Under the pieces are notes generated by a model. The model made no database searches, was not told the origin of the DNA, and saw nothing but the letters and a program-made list of their open reading frames with translations. Shown here in pieces: positions 1 to 5,558 of a stretch of 8,696 bases of DNA. This DNA is from DASVEG01 sp036380695 (GTDB taxonomy: Bacteria; Actinomycetota; Acidimicrobiia; Acidimicrobiales; CADCTF01): assembly GCA_036380695.1 (NCBI GenBank), contig DASVEG010000016.1:1-8696 (forward strand), read 5' to 3'. Both the position numbers and the translations under genes were made by a program. Position 1 is the stretch's first letter. Every line of letters begins with the position of its first letter.

Positions 1-314
1 AGCATGCGGGCGAGCACCTGCCAGCTCGGCGGATCGACACCGAGCGCCGGCGCGCCAGCGGCGACGCGGTACCGGTGTTGGGGCCGGCCAACGGTGCCGC
101 GGCTGTCGGTCTCGACGTGCAAGAGGCCGACCTCCCGCATGCGTTCGAGGTGGGGGCGGACCGTGTTGGGGTGGAGCCGGAGAACGTCGGCGATCTCTTG
201 GGTCGACCGGGCCGCGCCGGTGCGGCTGAGCTCGACGTAGATGGCGTAACGCGTGTTGTCGCCGAGGGCCTTCAACACGGCGAGCCGCTCGACGGCGGGG
301 CGGTCGGCGTCCAC
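1..314 (-). CDS. ArsR/SufR-like winged-helix transcriptional regulator (3' end off-window)
   Basis: A DNA-binding repressor-type protein, of which the first 104 residues are visible; the C-terminal part lies beyond the left edge. Seen: an N-terminal helix with LAVLKALGDNTRYAIY (residues 11-26), typical of ArsR-like regulators; a helix-turn-helix STQEIADVLRLHPNTVRPHL (37-56) followed by ERMREVGLL; and a wing with GRPQHRYR (76-83), close to the GRP-x-Y-x-YR wing of SufR-type regulators. The start is GTG at 314: it follows a TAAAAT hexamer by seven bases and has no Shine-Dalgarno, which suits a leaderless mRNA. It diverges from mrp across a shared perfect palindrome, so autoregulation and control of mrp are likely. 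Iron-sulfur sensing is inference from the neighbour and the SufR-like wing; the cysteines that would bind a cluster would lie in the unseen part. It could instead be an ArsR-fold regulator with another ligand. Confidence 0.85.
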   Translation of the reverse strand, partial: MDADRPAVERLAVLKALGDNTRYAIYVELSRTGAARSTQEIADVLRLHPNTVRPHLERMREVGLLHVETDSRGTVGRPQHRYRVAAGAPALGVDPPSWQVLARM

Positions 315-321
315 GGCGGAG

Positions 322-327
322 ATTTTA
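322..327 (-). promoter_or_regulatory. -10 element of the regulator promoter (leaderless)
   Basis: On the minus strand this reads TAAAAT, again with exactly seven bases before the GTG at 314. It mirrors the mrp promoter, so the divergent promoters are superimposed on the two arms of one palindrome. No convincing -35 is visible. Confidence 0.6.
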
Positions 328-341
328 CCCGTGGACCCCGG

Positions 342-347
342 TAAAAT
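342..347 (+). promoter_or_regulatory. -10 element of the mrp promoter (leaderless)
   Basis: TAAAAT fits the actinobacterial TANNNT -10 consensus. Seven bases separate it from the GTG at 355, so transcription would begin at or one base before the start codon. No Shine-Dalgarno is present in front of that GTG. I see no convincing -35. Confidence 0.6.
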
Positions 348-354
348 CTATTGC

Positions 355-1554
355 GTGCCCACAACCGCCACCCGCGCGACCGACGCCGAGGTCATCGAGG
401 CGCTCCGCGGGGTGATCGATCCCGAGCTCGGCGACAACGTCGTCGACCTCGGCATGGTGAAGGGTCACGAGTGGCTCGACGACGGCACGCTCGACGTGCG
501 CATCTCGCTGACGACCGCGGGGTGCCCGCTGCGCGCGCAGCTCATGCGCGACGTGAAGGATCACGTCGGCCGGCTCGACGGCGTGGCGGGCGTGAAGGTC
601 TCGTTCGGGGAGATGACCGCGGAGCAGAAGCGCTCGTTGATGGCCCGCGCTCGGTGGAAGGCGCAGGAGCGCGATCGCGTCACCACCGACATACCGCCGA
701 CGACCCGCGTCGTCGCCATCGCCAGCGGCAAGGGCGGCGTCGGCAAGTCGTCGGTCACCGCCAACCTCGCCGTCGCGTTGGCGCGGCGCGGATTGACGAT
801 CGGGGTGCTCGATGCCGACATCGGCGGGTTCTCCATCCCGCGCATGCTCGGCCTGTCGGGCCGGGTCGACGCGCAGAAGGACGGCGACGGGCGCGTCCGC
901 ATCGTCCCCCTTCGCAAGCCCGTCGGCGACGGCGTGCTCGAGGTCGTCTCGATGGGTTCGATCGAGGGCGCCGAGGAAGACGAGGCGGTCATGTTGCGGG
1001 GGCTCATGCTGAACCGGGCCGTGCAGCACTTCCTCGAAGACGTGCAGTGGGGCGCGCTCGACTACCTCTTCATCGACATGCCGCCGGGCACGAGCGACGT
1101 GCAGATGGGCTTGGCCCGCATGCTGCCGCGCACCGAGATGGTGATCGTTACGACGCCCTCGCTCGCCGCGCAGAAGGTCGCCACGCGGGCGGCCGACATG
1201 GCGCGCAAGGGGTACCTGCGCATCGCCGGCGTGGTCGAGAACATGAGCGCGTTCGAGTGCGAGCACGGTCAGCGGTACGCGCTCTTCGGCGAGGGCGGCG
1301 GCCAGCGCTTGGCCGACGAGATCGGCGCTCCCCTGCTCGGGTCGATCCCGCTCGACCCGACCGTCGCTGCCGGCGGCGACACCGGCCAGCCGGCCGCGCT
1401 CGCGGCGGGAGGCGCCGTCGCCGAGGCGTTCGCCGCGATCGCCGACCGCGTCGCCACGGCCGCGCTCCCCGTCGTCGAGATGGCCGGCTGCACCGCCCGC
1501 CTCCTCGACGCCGTCGAGGACGCCCTCGGCCCCGCTCCAACACCGTCGCCCTAA
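355..1554 (+). CDS. mrp: Mrp/ApbC-type iron-sulfur cluster carrier P-loop ATPase
   Basis: A 399-residue cytoplasmic ATPase of the Mrp/NBP35 family, which binds Fe-S clusters and passes them to target enzymes. Residues 8-85 form a MIP18/DUF59 domain (IDPELGDNVVDLGMV; conserved Cys57 in TTAGCP). A ParA/MinD-like NTPase follows: deviant Walker A GKGGVGKS (125-132), LDADIGGFSIPRMLG, the Walker B/switch region FIDMPPGTSDVQMGLA, and ENMSAFECEHG (295-305) leading to FGEGGG. In well-studied Mrp proteins the last segment carries a C-x-x-C that binds the bridging cluster; here Cys302 is present but the second position is Gly305. The GTG start at 355 is chosen because a longer in-frame extension would run through the operator and over the divergent gene, and because it suits the leaderless promoter. 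The stop is one base from a large hairpin. Confidence 0.93.
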   Translation: MPTTATRATDAEVIEALRGVIDPELGDNVVDLGMVKGHEWLDDGTLDVRISLTTAGCPLRAQLMRDVKDHVGRLDGVAGVKVSFGEMTAEQKRSLMARARWKAQERDRVTTDIPPTTRVVAIASGKGGVGKSSVTANLAVALARRGLTIGVLDADIGGFSIPRMLGLSGRVDAQKDGDGRVRIVPLRKPVGDGVLEVVSMGSIEGAEEDEAVMLRGLMLNRAVQHFLEDVQWGALDYLFIDMPPGTSDVQMGLARMLPRTEMVIVTTPSLAAQKVATRAADMARKGYLRIAGVVENMSAFECEHGQRYALFGEGGGQRLADEIGAPLLGSIPLDPTVAAGGDTGQPAALAAGGAVAEAFAAIADRVATAALPVVEMAGCTARLLDAVEDALGPAPTPSP

Positions 1555-1555
1555 A

Positions 1556-1608
1556 TCGTTCTGGGTGGACCAGTCCGGCGTATAGCCGGACTGGTCCACC
1601 CAGAACGA
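1556..1608. terminator. 24-bp perfect hairpin, probable bidirectional terminator between convergent genes
   Basis: Arms 1556-1579 and 1585-1608 are exactly complementary over 24 bases with a 5-base GTATA loop. The hairpin begins one base after the mrp stop and ends 14 bases before the sensor kinase stop, so it serves both converging transcripts. Neither side has a real U-tract, as is common for actinobacterial terminators. A dispersed genomic palindrome that has landed here is an alternative. Confidence 0.75.
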
Positions 1609-1622
1609 AAGAGAGAGCGCGC

Positions 1623-3350
1623 TCAGGGGCGGCGGGGGACGGGCAGGGAGATGCGGAAGTCGGCGCCGCCGGTGCGGGCCTGCTCGTACCAGACGCGGCC
1701 GCCCATGGCCTCGACGAGCCCCTTCACGAGCGAGAGGCCGAGCCCCGTCCGGCTGCGGTCGCGATCGCGCTGGGCGAGCAGCCGGAGGCGGTTGAAGAGG
1801 CTGGGCACGAGGGCCGACGGCACCCCAGACCCGTGGTCGATGACCGCGAGCTCGAGGCGCCCGTCGCTGCCGACCTCCTCCACGCGCACCTCCACGGGAG
1901 GCGCGCCGTACGTGAGCGCGTTCTCCACGAGGTTGGCGACGACCTGCTCGAGGCGGCGGGGATCGGCGAGCACGTCGATCCCCCGGGGGATGGCGACGGT
2001 GACGCCCAGGCTGTCGGGGACGCTGGCGAGTGCCGACTCCACGACCGACGCGATGTCGACGGGGCGGGGGCTGAGCAGCAGCGACTGAGCCTCGAGCCGG
2101 CTGATGTCGTAGAGGTCGTCGGCGAGCCTGCTCATGCGCTCGGCTTGGCGACGGATCGCTTCGCCCATGTGCGCGACACGATCGGCCGGCACCTCGCCAG
2201 CGTGCGCTTCGAGGGTGGCGCCGAGCCCGAGAATGGTCGTCAACGGCTGGCGCAGGTCGTAGGTCATCAAGGCGAGGAACTCGTTCTTGTCCGCCTCGAG
2301 GTCGCGCACCGCGGTGACGTCGCGGACGACGCCCTGGAAGCCGACGGGCTGGCCGTCCCGCGTGCGGGTCGTCATGCGAACCTCGACGACGCGGCGAACG
2401 CCGTCCGCCCTCACCAGGGCGAGCTCGAGCCGGCGCGATCCCGCAGGGGGCTCCGTCATCAAGGGCTCGACCGAGCCGTCCATTGGCGTGACGACGTCGG
2501 CGAGCCGCGCGTCGATGAGCGACTCGAGCGGCCGGCCGAGGATGACCGCGAGCGAACGGTTGGCGTACTGGATGCACCCGTCGAGGTCGACTTCGTACAC
2601 GCCGTCTGACGAGTGCTCGACGACGTGCTGGTACCGAGCCTTCTGCTCGGCCTCCCGCCCGATGACCGCGGCCCAGTAGCCCTGCGCGATCGAGTCGGTG
2701 AGGCGGTCCATCGCGGGCAGCACGCGCGTGAGGAGCAGGGCGAGCGGCAGGCTCCAATGGCGACCGCGCTCGTCGGCAACCTCGATCGCCGTCTGCACGA
2801 CGAGGTCGCGGCTGATGCGGAGGACGACGAGCAGTTGCGGCAAGGGAGAGCCGGCCCACGCCGCGGCGGCACCGACCTCCTCCAGGTCGCCGACCAAGGC
2901 CTCGTCCACCTCGGCGCCCTGGCTCGCCACGGCGAGGATCGCCTCGAAACGCGACCTCGCCTGCTCGATGAAGCGTCCCCGCTCCTGCGTCCCCCACGTT
3001 CGCGAGTCGGGGAACACCTCGGCGAAGATCTCGTAGGCGCGGATGGCCATCGCTTCGCACTGCCCGTCGAGCGCGTCGAGCAGGTCGCCAGCGTCGACGC
3101 TGCCCGGCTCGGAGAGAAAGAGGTTGCCGGTGCCGTTGTCTGCGTTGCGCGCGAGGAACGCCTTGACGTCCGTGAGCGCGACGTGCGGCGCCGTCCCGCC
3201 GTCACCGTCGTCGACCTCGACGAGGGGGAGGTAGCCGGAGGCCGCGAGCGATCGCACCGCCGCAGTCGGCAGCTGCAGCGCCTCAGCGGCGGCGTCGAGA
3301 GGGAGGAGGTGCGGGTATCCCGTGCTACGGCTCGTCATCGGCGCTCGCAT
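1623..3350 (-). CDS. HTH-PAS sensor histidine kinase-like protein with His-to-Tyr at the phospho-acceptor site
   Basis: A 575-residue soluble protein with no membrane segment. Domains in order: an excisionase/MerR-like HTH (residues 15-69; DAAAEALQLPTAAVRSLAASGYLP, then a basic-acidic DVKAFLARN helix); an all-helical region (about 80-235) resembling the N-terminal helical domains of RsbR/PucR-type regulators, e.g. SPLPQLLVVLRISRDLV; a PAS domain (about 238-352); a HisKA-like dimerisation domain (353-420); and a HATPase_c domain with N box NLVENALTYG (Asn477), G1 DHGSGVP (Asp505), F box LFNRL and G2 GLGLS (from Gly536). The H box reads FLALMTYDLRQPL, with Tyr364 (TAC, 2259-2261) where the phosphorylated His should be. 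No response regulator is in the window. The ATG at 3350 is taken as start; ATG 3338 is equally possible and neither has a strong Shine-Dalgarno. It may be a pseudokinase or signal through a partner. Confidence 0.88.
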   Translation of the reverse strand: MRAPMTSRSTGYPHLLPLDAAAEALQLPTAAVRSLAASGYLPLVEVDDGDGGTAPHVALTDVKAFLARNADNGTGNLFLSEPGSVDAGDLLDALDGQCEAMAIRAYEIFAEVFPDSRTWGTQERGRFIEQARSRFEAILAVASQGAEVDEALVGDLEEVGAAAAWAGSPLPQLLVVLRISRDLVVQTAIEVADERGRHWSLPLALLLTRVLPAMDRLTDSIAQGYWAAVIGREAEQKARYQHVVEHSSDGVYEVDLDGCIQYANRSLAVILGRPLESLIDARLADVVTPMDGSVEPLMTEPPAGSRRLELALVRADGVRRVVEVRMTTRTRDGQPVGFQGVVRDVTAVRDLEADKNEFLALMTYDLRQPLTTILGLGATLEAHAGEVPADRVAHMGEAIRRQAERMSRLADDLYDISRLEAQSLLLSPRPVDIASVVESALASVPDSLGVTVAIPRGIDVLADPRRLEQVVANLVENALTYGAPPVEVRVEEVGSDGRLELAVIDHGSGVPSALVPSLFNRLRLLAQRDRDRSRTGLGLSLVKGLVEAMGGRVWYEQARTGGADFRISLPVPRRP

Positions 3351-3400
3351 AGCAATTCGACGGGCGCAGGGGTGTCGCCTTCTCCTCCGGGTCGGCGACT

Positions 3401-4246
3401 TCAGCCGGTTGCGGGCACATCCCACGGCGCGGTGAGGTCGTCCGCATCGGCCGTCGTCGCACGGCCGTCGGTGTGGAGCTTGCGCAGATGGGCCCACAGC
3501 GAGAACCGCGCGATCGGATACAGCGACTCGTCGACGTCGCGATACACCACGGGCACGAGCTGTTCGACCGTCGCGGGCGCCTTCTCGGCGAGCGCCGCGG
3601 CCACGGCTTCCTCACGCGCGAGGCGGTGGGTGACGTACTCGTCGATCTTTGCGACGGGGTCGTCGATCACCGCGCCGTGGCCAGGGGCGATCGCGCTGAT
3701 CCCTATCGAACGCAGGCGGTCGAGCGACGCGAGGTACGCGCCCATGTCGCCGTCGGGCGGAGCGATCACCACCGTCGACCCGTTCATGATGTGGTCGCCC
3801 GAGAACAGCAGCCGCTCCTCCTCCAGGAGGTAGCAGAGGTGGTTCGACGCATGGCCCGGGGTGTGCAACGCCCGCAGGGTGAACTCGGTGGCGTCGATCG
3901 TGTGGCCGTCGCCGATCTCGGCGTCGGGGTCGAACCCGTCGCGGCCGCCTTCGAAGCCGAGCACGAGGACGTCGGGGCGGAGTCGCTCGCGCAACGGCTG
4001 CGCACCGGGCGAGTGATCGGAGTGCGTATGGGTGACGACGATCCAACGGATGCGGTCGCCGCCGGCCGCCGCGATCGCGTCCAGGTGCGAGTCGTCGGCC
4101 GGCCCAGGGTCGATCACCGCGACCTCGTCGTGACCGACCAGGTAGGTATTCGTGCCGGGGCCCGTCATCACGCCCGGGTTGGGCGCGACGATCCGCCGCA
4201 CGCGCTTGGAGATCGATGAAGGCCGGCCGGGTACGAGCTCGCTCAT
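3401..4246 (-). CDS. LACTB2-like metallo-beta-lactamase-fold hydrolase
   Basis: A 281-residue cytoplasmic metal-dependent hydrolase. The MBL fold is complete: HTHSDH (73-78; His73, His75, Asp77, His78), His132 in HTPGHASNH, Asp151 in FSGDH, and His190 in APGHG, enough ligands for a two-metal site. The C-terminal part (about 205-275) looks like the winged-helix domain of LACTB2-type proteins: VYRDVDESLYPIARFSLWAH, then LRKLHTDGRA. Human LACTB2 is an endoribonuclease; other relatives are thioesterases or of unknown substrate, so the reaction here is not settled. The ATG at 4246 overlaps the NUDIX stop as ATGA, implying translational coupling. The gene lies between the NUDIX gene and the sensor kinase, with about 50 bases before the latter. 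Confidence 0.9.
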   Translation of the reverse strand: MSELVPGRPSSISKRVRRIVAPNPGVMTGPGTNTYLVGHDEVAVIDPGPADDSHLDAIAAAGGDRIRWIVVTHTHSDHSPGAQPLRERLRPDVLVLGFEGGRDGFDPDAEIGDGHTIDATEFTLRALHTPGHASNHLCYLLEEERLLFSGDHIMNGSTVVIAPPDGDMGAYLASLDRLRSIGISAIAPGHGAVIDDPVAKIDEYVTHRLAREEAVAAALAEKAPATVEQLVPVVYRDVDESLYPIARFSLWAHLRKLHTDGRATTADADDLTAPWDVPATG

Positions 4247-5070
4247 GCGCCTGGGGTCGCGGGCTTGTCGTACGCGGGGTCCCCGGGGAGCACGATCCGC
4301 GTGCCCCCCTCGTCGTCGACGATGCGCGGGAGGATCGGCGGCACGTCGGTGATGGCGGCCGCGGCGGCGAGCAGGTCGGCGCTGCGGTCGAACCGCGCGA
4401 TCGCTTCGAGGTTCTTGACCGTCGGGAAGATCATCTCGAGCTCGCCGCGGTGGTGGCGGTCGAGGGCGTCGGGCGGGCGCACCCACAAGCTCGCGATCGT
4501 CTCCCGGTCGTCGTGCAGTGGCACCTGCTCGGCTGGCGCGGCCGCGACGAAGAAGCGGGTGTCGTAACGGCGCGGCGGCCCGACGGGCGTGATCCAGTGG
4601 CTGAAGTAGTGCACCCCGCCGACCGCGAGCTGCAGCGACTCCTCGGCGCACACTTCGATCAGGCGCTTCTCGCCCGTGTCGACCGCCTTGCGGTGCAGCC
4701 GGTAGCGCTCGGCGACGTCGGCATCGGCGAACGAGATGACGTCGTCGCCGTCGTTCGGCACCGCCAGCAGCACCCCCGCCTCTTCGAACGACTCGCGGAT
4801 CGCGGCGACCCAGTACGCCAAGCCGCCGGACGGCACGTCGAGCCGCGCGCTCGCACCGTCGTCGCTCAGTCCCCGGCACACGGCCTCGAGATCGGCGTGG
4901 CGGTCGGCCTCGTCGACCGCGCCTCCCGGGAAGACGTACGCGCCACCGACGAAGTCCGACTGCAGGTTGCGGCGCAGCATGAAGACCTCCATGCCTGCCG
5001 ACGTGTCGCGGACGAGCATCACCGTGGCCGCGTCGCGAACCGGCAGCGATCGCGGGTCGGGCGCGCTCAC
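4243..5070 (-). CDS. NUDIX hydrolase of the NUDT19-like type
   Basis: A 275-residue pyrophosphohydrolase that should cleave a nucleoside diphosphate-X or CoA-type substrate. Seen: the entry strand ATVMLVRD, then FVGGAYVFPGGAVDE (40-54) and AAIRESFEEAGVLL (89-102), the RE-x2-EE-x-G core of the Nudix box. About 41 residues separate the FPGG glycine from RESFEEAG, against roughly 13 in ordinary NUDIX proteins; such an insertion inside the box marks the NUDT19/RP2 group, whose mammalian members hydrolyse CoA and acyl-CoA. A PGGxxD-type CoA specificity motif was not identified, so the substrate is inference. The GTG at 5070 overlaps the fxsA stop as GTGA, and the gene's own stop overlaps the next ATG, so it is the middle member of a coupled trio. 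Confidence 0.9.
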   Translation of the reverse strand: MSAPDPRSLPVRDAATVMLVRDTSAGMEVFMLRRNLQSDFVGGAYVFPGGAVDEADRHADLEAVCRGLSDDGASARLDVPSGGLAYWVAAIRESFEEAGVLLAVPNDGDDVISFADADVAERYRLHRKAVDTGEKRLIEVCAEESLQLAVGGVHYFSHWITPVGPPRRYDTRFFVAAAPAEQVPLHDDRETIASLWVRPPDALDRHHRGELEMIFPTVKNLEAIARFDRSADLLAAAAAITDVPPILPRIVDDEGGTRIVLPGDPAYDKPATPGA

Positions 5071-5453
5071 AGGGTCTCGATCTCGATGACGTCGAGGCGG
5101 CGCGCGAGGCGCTTGCGGGCCACGCTTCGCAAGGCGACGCGGACGGGCGGCACCAGGAGCAGGATCCCGAGCACGTCGGTGAGGAACCCGGGGGTCACGA
5201 GCAACGCGCCAGCGAAGACGATCAGCACCGCGTCGATGAGCTCGGTCCCCGGAACCCGGCCGTTGCTCATCTGCACCTGCGCGCGGCGAAGCGTCGCGAG
5301 ACCCTCCCGTTTGACGAGCCACGCACCGGCGCCGCTCACGGCGACCAGCACCGCGATCGTCCACAACGCGCCGATCGTCTGGCCGACCTGGATCAGCAGG
5401 TACAACTCGACGAACGGCACCACGAGGAACAGCAACGCCAGCGCGGCGAACAC
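5067..5453 (-). CDS. fxsA: FxsA family membrane protein
   Basis: A 128-residue integral membrane protein. It starts with the family's hallmark hydrophobic segment FAALALLFLVVPFVELYLLI, followed by QVGQTIGALWTIAVLVAVSGAGAWLVKREG, a polar stretch with LIDAVLIVFAGALLVTPGFLTDVLG, and a final hydrophobic run LLLVPPVRVALR before a basic tail. The TPGFLTD segment is strongly conserved in the family. FxsA was named in E. coli for relieving exclusion of phage T7 by the F plasmid when overproduced; its normal role is unclear. This copy is somewhat shorter than the roughly 158-residue E. coli protein. The start is GTG at 5453, supported by AGGG seven bases upstream; an ATG five bases upstream is out of frame. 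It is the first gene of the FxsA-NUDIX-MBL unit. Confidence 0.92.
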   Translation of the reverse strand: MFAALALLFLVVPFVELYLLIQVGQTIGALWTIAVLVAVSGAGAWLVKREGLATLRRAQVQMSNGRVPGTELIDAVLIVFAGALLVTPGFLTDVLGILLLVPPVRVALRSVARKRLARRLDVIEIETL

Positions 5454-5459
5454 GCCATC

Positions 5460-5465
5460 ACCCTA
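5460..5465 (-). promoter_or_regulatory. Candidate -10 (TAGGGT) or Shine-Dalgarno (AGGG) in front of fxsA
   Basis: On the minus strand this reads TAGGGT, a TANNNT match ending six bases before the GTG, the spacing of a leaderless promoter. The AGGG within it is also a passable ribosome site seven bases from the GTG. The sequence alone cannot decide which role is real. Confidence 0.35.
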
Positions 5466-5482
5466 CGCCCGCCATCCCCGTT

Positions 5483-5531
5483 CGCTTTCCGGCAGCAAGG
5501 TGCCCTGCAGGGGCGTTCTCGACGGAAAGCG
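5483..5531. other. Inverted repeat with nested palindrome in the fxsA upstream gap
   Basis: CGCTTTCC (5483-5490) and GGAAAGCG (5524-5531) are exact 8-base complements. Between them lies the perfect palindrome CCCTGCAGGG (5503-5512). A further short stem, GCGGG/CCCGC (5531-5535 and 5541-5545), sits just after the trypsin-fold gene on the minus strand and is followed by CTTT. The 105-base gap may therefore hold a terminator for the PBP pair and an operator for fxsA, but no classical U-tract is present. Confidence 0.35.
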
Positions 5532-5558
5532 CGGGTGGGGCCCGCGGGTCGGGGATGG

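Larger units (their letters stand above)
321..348. promoter_or_regulatory. Perfect 9-9 bp inverted repeat, candidate operator for the divergent pair
   Basis: GATTTTACC (321-329) and its exact complement GGTAAAATC (340-348) are separated by 10 bases. The dyad centre (334.5) coincides with the midpoint between the two divergent GTG starts (314 and 355). It is a conspicuous AT-rich island in high-GC DNA, and both -10 hexamers lie inside its arms, so a dimer bound here would block both promoters. The binding protein is inferred to be the adjacent winged-helix regulator. Confidence 0.75.

Noticed and set aside
253..354. Upstream extension of mrp
   Set aside because: It would overlap the divergent regulator and the operator, and the added residues have no family similarity.
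351..2609. Long plus-strand open frame (752 codons)
   Set aside because: It lies out of frame inside mrp and antisense to the kinase, and its Arg-rich composition and lack of motifs mark it as a shadow.
325..3060. Very long minus-strand open frame (911 codons) across mrp and the kinase
   Set aside because: It is antisense to mrp and out of frame with the kinase, is Arg/Ala/His-rich low-complexity protein with no recognisable domain, and reads through the terminator hairpin. Such shadows are expected at this GC content.
3374..3399. 6-bp inverted repeat GTCGCC/GGCGAC between the MBL and kinase genes
   Set aside because: A short stem with a 14-base loop and no U-tract is expected by chance in this composition.
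3351..3497. Upstream extension of the kinase to a GTG
   Set aside because: It would overlap the MBL gene by almost 100 bases and adds an Arg-rich segment that looks like shadow translation.
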